DNA of 26,286 nucleotides. Origin: an uncultured Clostridia bacterium. GTDB taxonomy: Bacteria > Bacillota > Clostridia > Lachnospirales > Lachnospiraceae. This document shows positions 16,054 through 25,632 of this stretch, in pieces (the stretch's first letter is position 1; the number at the start of each line of letters is the position of its first letter). The DNA lies in contig CAMORF010000001.1 of the NCBI GenBank assembly GCA_946623485.1, positions 1 to 26,286 of the forward strand. Reading direction: 5' to 3'. The notes under the pieces are model-generated. The model was not told the DNA's origin, searched no databases, and was given only the letters and a program-made list of their open reading frames with translations. A program made the translations under genes and the position numbers.

Positions 16054-19000
16054 TTGAAATCGTTTCGTGAAATTCAAGAGAAAGGATTGTACGACTACGG
16101 CTTTGAACATGATAACTGCGGGATCGGGGCGATCATCGATACCCGGGGCAGGCAAAGTCATCAACTGGTGGATGATGCCCTGCTGATTGTAGAGAGGCTC
16201 GAGCACAGGGCCGGGAAGGACGCAGAGGGAAAAACGGGAGACGGCGTCGGGATCCTGACACAGATTCCGCATGCATTTTTTGTGAAAAAGCTGCAGGAAA
16301 TGGGAATCCGGCTGCCCTCTGAGAGGCAGTACGGCGTTGGTATGTTTTTCTTTCCGCAGAATGATCTGGACATGCGGCAGGCAAGATCCATGTTTGAGAT
16401 CATCGCCCGGAAGGCAGGTCTGACGATTCTTGCGTGGAGGCAGGTAGATACCAGGCCTGAGGTCCTCGGTTCCAAAGCCAGAGAATGCATGCCAAATATC
16501 CATCAGGTCTTTATCAAAAGACCTGATGGAATCCGGGAGGACCTGGACTTTGACAGGATGCTTTATATCGTGCGCAGAGAGTTCGAGCAGAGCAATGTGA
16601 ATACCTATATTCCGTCTTTGTCATGCAGAACCATCGTATACAAGGGCATGTTCCTGGTGGGACAGCTGCGCACATTTTTCACTGATCTGTGCGATGGGGA
16701 CTATCAGTCCGCCATCGCGATTGTGCATTCCCGCTTTTCCACCAATACCCTGCCCAGCTGGAACCGGGCGCATCCGAACCGCCTGATCGTCCATAATGGA
16801 GAGATCAACACGATCAAGGGGAACGCCGACAAGATGCTGGCACGCGAGGAGACCATGCATACTTCAGCCTTCTCAGAGGAAGATATGACGAAGGTGCTTC
16901 CTGTGATCTCGCAGAGCGGATCGGATTCCGCGATGCTGGACAATGTTCTTGAGTTCCTGATGATGGGAGGGCTGCCGCTTCCGCTTGCGGCAACGGTCAT
17001 GATCCCGGAGCCGTGGGCCCACAATGAAACCTTATCCCGGGAGGAGCGGGATTTTTACCAGTACTACGCAACTATGATGGAGCCCTGGGACGGGCCTGCT
17101 TCCATCGTATTCTCCGATGGAGATGTGATGGGAGCCATTCTGGACCGGAACGGACTGCGGCCATCCAGATATTATGTCATGGATGACGGGAGACTGATTC
17201 TTTCCTCCGAGGTCGGTGTTCTGGATCTTGATGAGAAGCATATCCTGAAGAAGGAAAGACTTCATCCGGGCAAGCTTCTTCTGATTGACACCAGAAAGAA
17301 AAAAATCTTTCTGGATGAAGAACTCAAAGAAACCTACGCCCACGCAGTTCCCTACGGAGAATGGCTGGACAGTGAGCTGGTGGCTCTTTCCTCGCTGAAG
17401 GTGCCGAACCGGAAGGTGACGGAGTACAGCATGCAGGAGCGAGCCAGACTTCAGAAGGCATTTGGCTATACTTGGGAGAACTGCCATGACAGCATCCTTT
17501 CCATGGCTTTGAACGGGACGGAGGTGATCGGTTCCATGGGCGTGGATACCCCGATCGCAGCCCTCTCGGATCAGTACCAGCCATTGTTCTATTATTTTAA
17601 GCAGCTCTTTGCCCAGGTGACCAATCCGCCGATTGATGCCCTGAGGGAGGAGATTGTCACTTCACGTACCGTGTATGTGGGAAAGCACGGAAACCTCCTG
17701 GAAGAGAAAAAGGAAAACTGCCATGTTCTTATGATCAACAATCCGATCCTGAGCGATCTGGATCTTCTGAAAATCGAGAACATGAAGAAGGATGGCTTTC
17801 AGATTGCGAAGGTCTCCATGCTGTTTTATAAAAGCACGCCTATGAAGAGGGCCCTGAACCATCTTTTTGTGGAAGTCGACAAGGCGTACCGGGATGGCGC
17901 GAATATCCTGATCCTGTCTGACAGAGGCGTGGATGAGAATCATGTTGCAATCCCTTCCCTGCTGGCAGTCGCAGCAGTTCACAGGCATCTGGTGGATACG
18001 AAAAAATGCACGGCCATGTCGCTGATTGTGGAAACCGGGGAGCCGCGGGAGGTGCATCATTTTGCGACGCTTCTAGGGTATGGTGCTTCTGCCGTGAATC
18101 CCTATCTGGCACACGCGACCATCGCACAGTTTACCCGGGAGGGGCTGCTGGAGAAAGATTATTACGCAGCCGCGCAGGACTACGACAGCGCGGTCTTAGC
18201 CGGGATTGTAAAGATCGCGTCGAAAATGGGAATCTCAACCATACAGTCCTACCAGGGCAGCAAGATCTTTGAGGCGATCGGGATCAGCGAAGAGGTGATC
18301 AGGGAGTACTTTACCGGGACCGTCAGCCGCGTAGGCGGGATCACTCTGGAGGAGATCGGAAGAGCAGTACACGAGCAGCACAGCAGGGCCTTCGATCCGC
18401 TGGGACTTCCTGTCAACCTGGAACTCACCCCTGCCGGACGGCATAAACAGCGCAGCCAGGGAGAATCGCACAGATACAATCCCAGGACCATCCATATGCT
18501 GCAGGCTGCAACCAGGAATGGAGATTACAGCCAGTTCCGGAAATACACGGACATGGTGGACAGCGAGTCCACCGGCTATCTCAGGAGCCTGCTGGAGTTT
18601 GATTATCCGGAGAATGGAATTCCTCTGGAGGAAGTGGAAGACGAAGAGCAGATTGTAAAAAGATTTAAGACCGGCGCCATGTCCTACGGATCCATCTCAG
18701 AGGAAGCACACCAGACCCTTGCCATAGCCATGAATCATCTGCAGGGAAAAAGCAACAGCGGCGAGGGCGGGGAAAGTGAGGAGAGAATCCTGTCTGCCGG
18801 GACCGATCACGACAGAAGCTCAGCCATCAAGCAGGTGGCCAGCGGACGGTTTGGCGTGACAAGCCGTTATCTGGTCAGCGCGAAGGAAATACAGATTAAG
18901 ATGGCACAGGGAGCAAAGCCCGGGGAGGGAGGACATCTTCCCGGGGAAAAAGTGTATCCATGGATCGCGAAGACCAGACATTCCACGCCGGGCATCAGCC

Positions 19001-20601
19001 TGATTTCTCCGCCTCCGCATCATGATATCTATTCGATCGAGGATCTGGCCCAGCTGATCTATGATCTGAAGTGTGCGAACAAAGACGCGAGGATCTCAGT
19101 GAAGCTGGTGTCGGAGGCCGGTGTCGGGACGGTGGCGGCAGGCGTGGCGAAGGCAGGCGCAGCCGTAGTCCTGATCTCCGGATATGACGGAGGAACCGGG
19201 GCGGCACCACTCTCTTCCATACACAATGCAGGACTTCCGTGGGAACTGGGACTTGCAGAAACCCATCAGACACTCCTGGCCAACGGACTGAGAAACCGTG
19301 TCGTGATCGAAACAGACGGGAAGCTGATGAGCGGGCGTGATGTGGCGATCGCAGCCATGCTGGGGGCGGAGGAGTTCGGATTCGCAACGGCTCCGCTGAT
19401 TACACTGGGCTGCGTGATGATGCGGCAGTGCCAGTCAGATACCTGTCCGATGGGAGTGGCGACCCAGAATCCGGAGCTTCGCAGACGCTTTGCAGGGAAG
19501 CCGGAATATGTGGAGAACTTCATGCTTTTCATTGCCCGGCAGCTGCGGGAGATTATGGCGCGCCTGGGGATCAGGACAGTAGAGGAGCTGGTCGGCAGAA
19601 GCGATCTTCTGAAGGTAAGGGAATCGCTTACCGAAAAGGAAAGCCGGCTCGATCTGAGCAGGATTCTGCTGCATATGGACGGGGAAACGATTTCCCACGA
19701 GAGCAGATATCTGTATGATTTCCGGCTTTCCGGGACGAAGGATGAAAGCATTCTTCTGAAATCCGCAAAGGTGAGGAAATCGCTGGACGGGGGAACAAAA
19801 GCAGTCCTGTCCTGCAGTCTCAAAAGCATCGACCGGACCTTCGGGACGCTTCTGGGCGCGCAGATCACCAGAAAGCATCCGGAGGGCCTGCCGGAAGACA
19901 GTATCACTGTGAACTGCACAGGCTCCGGCGGACAGAGCTTCGGTGCATTTCTTCCGAAGGGGCTTACGCTGAAGCTTTCCGGCGACAGCAATGACTATTT
20001 CGGAAAGGGCCTGTCCGGCGGAAAACTGATCGTATCCGTTCCTCCTGAGGCAGGGTATGATCCGGATGAAAATATCATCATCGGAAATGTGGCTTTGTAC
20101 GGCGCGACCTCCGGACAGGCTTACATCGCCGGCGTGGCGGGAGAGAGGTTTGCGATCCGCAACTCAGGCGCGACCTGCGTCGTGGAAGGCGTCGGAGAGC
20201 ATGGATGCGAATATATGACAGGCGGCACAGTTGTGGTTCTGGGCAATACCGGGAAGAACTTCGGCGCAGGCATGAGCGGCGGCGTGGCTTATGTGCTGGA
20301 TGAGAACAATACGCTGTATAAGAATCTGAACAAGCAGCTTGTCCGTATGGAGCTGCTGGAACAGGAGGAAGACGCAGCGGAGCTGAAGCGGATCATCGAA
20401 GCGCATGTGGAGGCAACAGGCTCTGCGAAGGGAAAAAGAATCCTTGCTCACTTTGACGAGTATAAAGCGCATTTTAAGAAAATCATACCGGCAGGGTACA
20501 AGGAGATCCTCAGGCTGATCGCGAAAGAGATGGAGGCAGGGATCGACCCTGCGACGGCAAAGGTCGAAGCTTTCAGAAAATTTGTCGGGGGTAAGAGGTG
20601 A
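16054..20601 (+). CDS. gltB: Glutamate synthase large subunit
   Basis: GltB transfers the glutamine amide to 2-oxoglutarate, giving two glutamates, with electrons from GltD. The 1515-residue length is full. The start is TTG at 16054, with AGGAGG at 16041-16046 overlapping the glnN stop. It encodes a 21-residue propeptide before the nucleophile Cys22 in DNCGIGAI, which is cleaved in this family. The class II amidotransferase domain is followed by a central domain, the FMN-binding synthase domain (GAKPGEGGHLPGEKV, SGYDGGTGAAPL), and the 3Fe-4S cysteines 1120, 1126 and 1131 (C-x5-C-x4-C). A C-terminal GXGXG-type beta-helix comes last (GGVAYVLDE region). The stop overlaps the gltD start. Confidence 0.97.
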   Translation: MKSFREIQEKGLYDYGFEHDNCGIGAIIDTRGRQSHQLVDDALLIVERLEHRAGKDAEGKTGDGVGILTQIPHAFFVKKLQEMGIRLPSERQYGVGMFFFPQNDLDMRQARSMFEIIARKAGLTILAWRQVDTRPEVLGSKARECMPNIHQVFIKRPDGIREDLDFDRMLYIVRREFEQSNVNTYIPSLSCRTIVYKGMFLVGQLRTFFTDLCDGDYQSAIAIVHSRFSTNTLPSWNRAHPNRLIVHNGEINTIKGNADKMLAREETMHTSAFSEEDMTKVLPVISQSGSDSAMLDNVLEFLMMGGLPLPLAATVMIPEPWAHNETLSREERDFYQYYATMMEPWDGPASIVFSDGDVMGAILDRNGLRPSRYYVMDDGRLILSSEVGVLDLDEKHILKKERLHPGKLLLIDTRKKKIFLDEELKETYAHAVPYGEWLDSELVALSSLKVPNRKVTEYSMQERARLQKAFGYTWENCHDSILSMALNGTEVIGSMGVDTPIAALSDQYQPLFYYFKQLFAQVTNPPIDALREEIVTSRTVYVGKHGNLLEEKKENCHVLMINNPILSDLDLLKIENMKKDGFQIAKVSMLFYKSTPMKRALNHLFVEVDKAYRDGANILILSDRGVDENHVAIPSLLAVAAVHRHLVDTKKCTAMSLIVETGEPREVHHFATLLGYGASAVNPYLAHATIAQFTREGLLEKDYYAAAQDYDSAVLAGIVKIASKMGISTIQSYQGSKIFEAIGISEEVIREYFTGTVSRVGGITLEEIGRAVHEQHSRAFDPLGLPVNLELTPAGRHKQRSQGESHRYNPRTIHMLQAATRNGDYSQFRKYTDMVDSESTGYLRSLLEFDYPENGIPLEEVEDEEQIVKRFKTGAMSYGSISEEAHQTLAIAMNHLQGKSNSGEGGESEERILSAGTDHDRSSAIKQVASGRFGVTSRYLVSAKEIQIKMAQGAKPGEGGHLPGEKVYPWIAKTRHSTPGISLISPPPHHDIYSIEDLAQLIYDLKCANKDARISVKLVSEAGVGTVAAGVAKAGAAVVLISGYDGGTGAAPLSSIHNAGLPWELGLAETHQTLLANGLRNRVVIETDGKLMSGRDVAIAAMLGAEEFGFATAPLITLGCVMMRQCQSDTCPMGVATQNPELRRRFAGKPEYVENFMLFIARQLREIMARLGIRTVEELVGRSDLLKVRESLTEKESRLDLSRILLHMDGETISHESRYLYDFRLSGTKDESILLKSAKVRKSLDGGTKAVLSCSLKSIDRTFGTLLGAQITRKHPEGLPEDSITVNCTGSGGQSFGAFLPKGLTLKLSGDSNDYFGKGLSGGKLIVSVPPEAGYDPDENIIIGNVALYGATSGQAYIAGVAGERFAIRNSGATCVVEGVGEHGCEYMTGGTVVVLGNTGKNFGAGMSGGVAYVLDENNTLYKNLNKQLVRMELLEQEEDAAELKRIIEAHVEATGSAKGKRILAHFDEYKAHFKKIIPAGYKEILRLIAKEMEAGIDPATAKVEAFRKFVGGKR

Positions 20602-22085
20602 TGGGCAAAACAACGGGGTATCTGGAATTTGACAGAACAGAAGGACCGGTCAGAGACGAAGAAAGCCGCACACAGGATTTCCTGGAATTCCATGAACGGC
20701 TGGATCTGAAGGAGCAGAAGAGACAGGCATCCAGATGCATGGACTGCGGGATTCCATTCTGCCAGGCGGGAGTGATGATTTCAGGAATGATGTCCGGCTG
20801 TCCTCTTCAAAACCTCGTACCGGAAATCAATGATCTGGTCTATAAAGGACAAATGGAAGAGGCCTACCGCAGGCTGTCCGTCACACACAGCTTTCCGGAG
20901 TTTACCAGCAGGGTCTGTCCTGCCCTCTGCGAAGCGGCATGCACCTGCGGCGTGCATGATCAGAGCGTGACCACGAAGGAAAATGAAAAGGCTGTCATCG
21001 AGTACGCATATGAACACGACCTGGTGAAGGAAGAGATTCCGGCTGTTCGGACCGGCAAGAAGGTGGCGGTGATCGGCAGCGGTCCCTCCGGTCTGGCCGC
21101 GGCGCAGCTTTTGAACCGGCGCGGCCATGAAGTAACCGTGTACGAAAGGAATGACCGCATCGGCGGACTGCTTCGTTACGGAATTCCGAACATGAAGCTG
21201 GATAAATCTCTGATCGACAGGCGCCTCCGCATCATGGAGCAGGCAGGGATCCGGTTCGTGACGGGGACGGATGCGGGAAAAGATATCTCAGCAGAAGAAC
21301 TGATGCGGGAGTATGACAGCGTGCTGCTTGCCTGCGGTGCCTCGCATCCCAGGGACATTCAGGTCCCGGGAAGGGATGCGGGAGGGATCCGGTTTGCGGT
21401 GGATTTTCTGTCGGAGGTAACCCAAACCCTGCTGGACAGTGAATTTCAGAAGGTTCCGTATGAGCTTGTGAAGGACAAGGATGTGATCATCATAGGCGGC
21501 GGGGATACCGGAAATGACTGCGTGGCCAGCTGCATCCGTCTGGGAGCCAGGAGCGTAACCCAGCTTGAGATGATGCCGAAACCCTCCGAAACAAGGCAGC
21601 CCTCCAACCCGTGGCCGGAATGGCCCAGAGTGCTGAAGACAGACTACGGCCAGGAGGAGGCCATCTGGAAATTCGGGCAGGATCCCAGAATTTATCAGAC
21701 GACCGTGAAGGAATTCATCAAAGATCAGGAAGGAAATCTGAAGGAAGCAGTTCTGATCTCCCTTGAAGGCAGGAAGGATCCAAAGACCGGACGTTTTGCG
21801 ATGACGCCGGTGGAAGGATCAGAAACAACAGTGCCCGCGCAGCTGGTCCTGATCGCGGCCGGCTTTCTCGGAAGTGAGCAATATGTGACAGAAGCCTTCG
21901 GCGTGGAGACAGATGAAAGGACAAATGTCAGGACTGAGAAAGGCGGATATGCGACATCAAAAGCGCATATCTTCACCGCCGGGGATATGCACCTGGGGCA
22001 GTCCCTGGTCGTCAGAGCCATCGCGGAAGGAAGAAAGGCGGCAAAGGCGATAGATGAGGCGTTGATGGGATATACAAATTTGTGA
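20601..22085 (+). CDS. gltD: Glutamate synthase small subunit
   Basis: GltD oxidises NAD(P)H on FAD and passes electrons to GltB. The 494-residue protein has N-terminal cysteine clusters for two 4Fe-4S centres (CMDCGIPFC, GCPLQN, CPALCEAACTCG). An FAD-binding VAVIGSGPSGLAAA and an NAD(P)-binding VIIIGGGDTGNDC follow, with a closing FTAGDMHLGQSLVV. I chose ATG 20601, which overlaps the gltB stop as TGATG and gives the family-typical MGKTTGYLEF start. A GTG at 20598 adds one Met-like codon and is less likely. Tight coupling to gltB ensures matched subunits. Confidence 0.97.
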   Translation: MGKTTGYLEFDRTEGPVRDEESRTQDFLEFHERLDLKEQKRQASRCMDCGIPFCQAGVMISGMMSGCPLQNLVPEINDLVYKGQMEEAYRRLSVTHSFPEFTSRVCPALCEAACTCGVHDQSVTTKENEKAVIEYAYEHDLVKEEIPAVRTGKKVAVIGSGPSGLAAAQLLNRRGHEVTVYERNDRIGGLLRYGIPNMKLDKSLIDRRLRIMEQAGIRFVTGTDAGKDISAEELMREYDSVLLACGASHPRDIQVPGRDAGGIRFAVDFLSEVTQTLLDSEFQKVPYELVKDKDVIIIGGGDTGNDCVASCIRLGARSVTQLEMMPKPSETRQPSNPWPEWPRVLKTDYGQEEAIWKFGQDPRIYQTTVKEFIKDQEGNLKEAVLISLEGRKDPKTGRFAMTPVEGSETTVPAQLVLIAAGFLGSEQYVTEAFGVETDERTNVRTEKGGYATSKAHIFTAGDMHLGQSLVVRAIAEGRKAAKAIDEALMGYTNL

Positions 22086-22095
22086 GGACTTACAT

Positions 22096-22116
22096 ATGTG
22101 TGGAATAGTCGGATAA
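22096..22116 (+). other. Six-codon frame encoding MCGIVG: leader peptide or gene relic
   Basis: Ten bases after gltD, an ATG with AGGA about seven bases upstream opens a frame reading MCGIVG and then TAA. This is precisely the universal N-terminus of class II glutamine amidotransferases (AsnB, GlmS, PurF). No continuation of such a protein is visible afterwards. It is most simply the stub of a deleted second amidotransferase gene; a tiny translated leader upstream of dapL is the alternative. Confidence 0.45.
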
Positions 22117-22139
22117 ATCATCGTCAGGGAGATACGAAC

Positions 22140-23354
22140 ATGACAAAGGTCAACAAAAACTATCTGAAACTTCCGGGCAGTTATCTGTTCTCTCAAATCG
22201 GGAAAAAAGTCAGGGCGTATGAAGCGGCGCATCCGGAGAAAAAGGTGATCCGGCTGGGGATCGGAGATGTGACACAGCCGATTGCCCCCAAGGTCCTCTC
22301 AGCGCTTCACACGGCGGTTGATGAGATGGGACATGAGGAAACGTTCCGGGGGTACGCGCCGGATCTGGGATATGCATTTCTGCGCGATGTCATCGCGCGG
22401 AAGGATTTTCAGGAACGGGGCATGGCTGTCGCGGCCGACGAAATCTTCATTTCGGATGGGGTGAAATGTGATTGCGGGAATATCCAGGAGATCTTCAGTA
22501 CAGAGAATACCATCGCGGTTCAGGATCCGGTTTATCCCGTCTATGTCGACTCCAATGTCATGGCCGGAAGAGGCGGGCAGTATGATCCGTCCCTGCAGAG
22601 ATTCGATCAGGTCATCTATCTGCCATGTACAAGGGAAAACGGGTTTGTGCCGGAGCTTCCCGCCCGGGTGCCTGACCTGATCTACCTGTGCTTTCCGAAT
22701 AATCCTACAGGCGCGGTCATGACGAAGGATCAGCTGCAGGAGTGGGTCGATTACGCGAACCGGAACGGTTCCGTCCTCCTGTATGACGCGGCCTATGAGG
22801 CCTATATCTCGCAGCCGGATATTCCGCACAGCATCTATGAGTGCAGCGGTGCCGGCACCTGTGCCATTGAATTCAGGTCCTTTTCCAAGACAGCCGGCTT
22901 CACCGGGCTGAGACTGGGATACACCGTGATTCCAAAAACAGTCAAGGCGGAGGGCGTGGCACTGTGGGATCTCTGGGCAAGACGGCACGGGACGAAGTAC
23001 AATGGCGCTCCATATATCATCCAGCGCGCAGGCGAGGCGGTATACTCTGCGGAAGGAAGAAAACAGATCCAGGATCAGATCGCATGGTACATGGGGAATG
23101 CGAAGATCATAGCGGATGGGCTCAGGGAAGCCGGATATGAAGTGTCAGGAGGCGTAAATGCGCCTTACATATGGATGAGAACCCCCGGCCACAGGACCAG
23201 CTGGGAATTCTTTGATGAGCTGCTGGAGCAGGCAAATGTGGTGGGCACACCGGGAGCCGGCTTCGGACCGCATGGAGAGTATTATCTCAGACTGACCGCC
23301 TTTGGGAACAGGGAGAATACCATTGAAGCGGTGAACCGCATCAAAGCGCTGTAA
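22140..23354 (+). CDS. dapL: LL-diaminopimelate aminotransferase
   Basis: DapL converts tetrahydrodipicolinate and glutamate directly to LL-diaminopimelate, bypassing the succinylase or acetylase steps, for lysine and peptidoglycan. The 404-residue length is typical. Fold type I PLP motifs are seen: the DapL-type start KLPGSYLFSQIGKKV, LGIGDVTQPI, FPNNPTGA, and the PLP lysine Lys250 in SFSKTAGFTG. ATG 22140 has AGGGAG eight bases upstream. An in-frame GTG at 22098 would add 14 residues unlike the family and is rejected. Its glutamate use links it to the GltBD genes just before it, with 54 bases and no terminator between. Confidence 0.95.
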   Translation: MTKVNKNYLKLPGSYLFSQIGKKVRAYEAAHPEKKVIRLGIGDVTQPIAPKVLSALHTAVDEMGHEETFRGYAPDLGYAFLRDVIARKDFQERGMAVAADEIFISDGVKCDCGNIQEIFSTENTIAVQDPVYPVYVDSNVMAGRGGQYDPSLQRFDQVIYLPCTRENGFVPELPARVPDLIYLCFPNNPTGAVMTKDQLQEWVDYANRNGSVLLYDAAYEAYISQPDIPHSIYECSGAGTCAIEFRSFSKTAGFTGLRLGYTVIPKTVKAEGVALWDLWARRHGTKYNGAPYIIQRAGEAVYSAEGRKQIQDQIAWYMGNAKIIADGLREAGYEVSGGVNAPYIWMRTPGHRTSWEFFDELLEQANVVGTPGAGFGPHGEYYLRLTAFGNRENTIEAVNRIKAL

Positions 23355-23429
23355 CGCAGCGGAATGATTCCCGCTCCGGGAGAGGACAGGGACAAGACCC
23401 GGCGCGCCAAAGCCGGCAGGAGCATAGGT

Positions 23430-23443
23430 ATCCTTTGGAGGAT
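23430..23443 (+). promoter_or_regulatory. Hairpin over the pyrG ribosome binding site
   Basis: ATCCT (23430-23434) and AGGAT (23439-23443) form a perfect 5-bp stem with a TTGG loop. The AGGA of the pyrG ribosome site lies in the 3' arm. It is short and may be chance, but could damp pyrG translation. No G-rich initial-transcript attenuator of the Bacillus pyrG type is visible in the 94-base gap. Confidence 0.35.
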
Positions 23444-23448
23444 TTGTT

Positions 23449-25050
23449 ATGACGAAATATATCTTTGTGACCGGCGGCGTGGTTTCCGGGCTTGGAAAGG
23501 GCGTTACGGCGGCCTCCCTGGGAAGGCTTCTGAAGGCAAGAGGCCTGAAGGTGACGGCGCAGAAGCTGGATCCCTATATGAATGTAGATCCCGGGACCAT
23601 GAGCCCCTACCAGCATGGAGAGGTCTATGTGACGGAGGACGGGGCGGAAACAGATCTCGATCTGGGACATTACGAACGGTTTATCGATGAGAACCTGACG
23701 AAGTACTCGAACCTGACTTCAGGAAGAGTCTACTGGAATGTCCTGAACAAGGAACGGCAGGGAGCATATCTTGGCTCCACGGTACAGGTCATTCCGCACA
23801 TCACGAACGAGATCAAGGACTTCATCTACCGTGCCGGCAGGGAATCCGGGGCGGATATTGTGATTACGGAGATCGGCGGAACGATCGGTGATATCGAGTC
23901 CCAGCCATTTCTGGAGGCAGTCAGGCAGGTGTCGCTGGAGGTAGGGCGGCAAAACAGCCTGTTTATCCATGTGACGCTGGTTCCGTATCTGCATGGCTCC
24001 AATGAGCATAAGTCCAAGCCGACGCAGCATTCCGTGAAGGAACTTCAGGGGATGGGCATCATGCCGAATCTCATCGTCCTGCGCTGCAATGAACCGTTGG
24101 AGGAAGGAATCCTGAAAAAGATTTCCATGTTCTGCAACGTAAAAGAAGATTGTGTCATAGAAAACCGGACGCTGGACAGCCTCTACGCAGCGCCGGTGAT
24201 GCTCGAAAAATCAAATTTTTCCGGCGTCGTGTGCAGGGAGCTGGGGCTTGAGACACCTGCGCCGGATCTTGCGGAGTGGGAGCAGCTTACGCAGCAGATC
24301 TCGCAGGCGGACAGAGAGGTTACCATCGCGCTGGTGGGAAAATATACACAGCTGCATGACGCTTACCTGTCTGTTGCCGAGGCGCTGCGCCATGCCGGCT
24401 TCGCGCTGAAGGCAAACGTGAAAATCGACTGGGTTGATTCGGAGGAATTAACCCGGGAAACGGTTCGCGCAAGACTGAAGGATGCCCGGGGCATCCTGGT
24501 TCCGGGCGGGTTCGGCGACAGGGGGATCGAGGGAATGATCCTTGCTGCCGCCTATGCAAGGCAGGAGGATATTCCCTACCTTGGAATCTGCCTCGGGATG
24601 CAGATAGCCGTGATTGAATTTGCCAGAAATGCTGCGGGAATCGAGGATGCCTGCTCCGGAGAATTTGACGCATCGTCCGCACATAAGGTCATCGACTATA
24701 TGCCCGGCCAGTCGGATGAGATCCAAAAGGGAGGAACACTCCGCCTGGGCAGCTACCCCTGCAGGATCAAGCCCGGCACACTGATGGAAAGATGTTACAG
24801 GCAGCTGCAGATCTCAGAGAGGCACCGCCACCGGTATGAATTCAACAATGAGTACAGACAGATCCTGGAGAATCACGGACTGTGCCTGTCTGGGCTGTCG
24901 CCGGACGGAGAACTGGTGGAAACAGTAGAGCTTCCTGACAGAGCATTTTACCTGGGGGTTCAGTATCATCCCGAGTTCAAATCAAGGCCAAACAGGCCGC
25001 ATCCCGTTTTCAGAGGATTCGTGGAAGCAGCGTTATCCGAATTGCGGTAG
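23449..25050 (+). CDS. pyrG: CTP synthase
   Basis: PyrG aminates UTP to CTP with glutamine and ATP. The 533-residue length is normal. The synthetase domain starts [16 protein letters not shown] (P-loop, Lys17) and has [14 protein letters not shown] and [11 protein letters not shown]. The class I amidotransferase domain carries Cys381 in GICLGMQ and His507/Glu509 in YHPEF. The ribosome site GGAGGA is 7 bases before the ATG. It follows dapL by 94 bases with no clear terminator, so it may be the last gene of the asnB unit or have its own promoter. No terminator was found directly after it. Confidence 0.97.
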   Translation: MTKYIFVTGGVVSGLGKGVTAASLGRLLKARGLKVTAQKLDPYMNVDPGTMSPYQHGEVYVTEDGAETDLDLGHYERFIDENLTKYSNLTSGRVYWNVLNKERQGAYLGSTVQVIPHITNEIKDFIYRAGRESGADIVITEIGGTIGDIESQPFLEAVRQVSLEVGRQNSLFIHVTLVPYLHGSNEHKSKPTQHSVKELQGMGIMPNLIVLRCNEPLEEGILKKISMFCNVKEDCVIENRTLDSLYAAPVMLEKSNFSGVVCRELGLETPAPDLAEWEQLTQQISQADREVTIALVGKYTQLHDAYLSVAEALRHAGFALKANVKIDWVDSEELTRETVRARLKDARGILVPGGFGDRGIEGMILAAAYARQEDIPYLGICLGMQIAVIEFARNAAGIEDACSGEFDASSAHKVIDYMPGQSDEIQKGGTLRLGSYPCRIKPGTLMERCYRQLQISERHRHRYEFNNEYRQILENHGLCLSGLSPDGELVETVELPDRAFYLGVQYHPEFKSRPNRPHPVFRGFVEAALSELR

Positions 25051-25128
25051 ACGCGGGCAAGGAATCCGGGAGCGTGTTATGATAGTCTTATTGCAGGTAT
25101 CCATGAAACAGACAATCGAATTCGGATT

Positions 25129-25473
25129 TTAGTTCGTTATGATTCGTATTTCTCCCTGGAGTGCAGGAAATACCTGATCTTCCATGGACGGATCCGGGCG
25201 GTTTTCAGGATGTAATGGATCGCTCCGATGGAGATACCCTTCCACGATCTTTTCCTGAATCAGTGCCTTTTGCAGGAGGGAAAGGCTCCAATGACTTGCT
25301 TCAAATCCGTAATCCTGTGGGTTCTGGCAGGCAAGCAGCTGTATCTTCGTCCGGACATCCGCTGCAAAGGTATATGGTGCACCGGATCTTTCGGCATCGG
25401 TAAGGACCGCTTCTATGGCTTCCCTGAGTTTATCCGGCTGTTCCTTTTCGATATGGACAAACGAGATTGCGGG
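25129..25473 (-). pseudogene. Relic of a transposase-type helix-turn-helix protein
   Basis: Read on the minus strand, an open stretch of about 114 codons follows a stop and ends at TAA (25131-25129). It contains EKEQPDKLREAIEAVLTDAE, RSGAPYTFAADV, LLACQNPQDYGFEASHWS and LLQKALIQEKIVEGY. The RSGAP-x-TF...ACQNPxDYG...SHWS pattern is that of the N-terminal winged-helix region of IS630-like transposases and their relatives. There is no start codon with a ribosome site, no catalytic domain, and the usual following SPRSVGRFL motif is lost. This is therefore a decayed fragment. It fills most of the gap between pyrG and tetR; 25051-25128 shows nothing recognisable. Confidence 0.5.
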
Positions 25474-25563
25474 TCATGCCGTTTCTTATCAGTTTATCCA
25501 GAGAGAAGAAAGTATAATTCATTGGATCACTTGCGTAATAAAAAAGAAAATGGTGGAATACAG

Positions 25564-25593
25564 TTGACAAGGTGACTTGTCGTTCACTATAAT
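25564..25593 (+). promoter_or_regulatory. Promoter of the TetR-family gene
   Basis: TTGACA (25564-25569) and TATAAT (25588-25593), both perfect to consensus, with an 18-base spacer. The operator dyad begins right after the -35 box and is centred on the -10 box. Confidence 0.8.
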
Positions 25594-25614
25594 AGGGTGA
25601 ACGATAGGTCACCT
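25570..25614 (+). promoter_or_regulatory. 45-bp nested operator dyad over the tetR promoter
   Basis: AGGTGAC (25570-25576), a 4-base gap, CGTTCAC (25581-25587), nine bases, GTGAACG (25597-25603), a 4-base gap, GTCACCT (25608-25614). The right half is the exact reverse complement of the left half in all four 7-base arms, with equal gaps. Each half is itself an imperfect palindrome of the form GTGA-N8-TCAC, the size of a TetR-dimer operator. Two dimers could bind, covering the spacer, the -10 box and the start site, so autorepression is the natural reading. Confidence 0.75.
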
Positions 25615-25632
25615 GCTCTTTGGGAGGGTTTT

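Noticed and set aside
22098-22139. GTG start giving a 14-residue extension of DapL
   Set aside because: The extension is unlike DapL N-termini; ATG 22140 has a good ribosome site and the standard start.
23355-23448. Terminator between dapL and pyrG
   Set aside because: CCGGC/GCCGG can pair, but the stem is short and no T-run follows.
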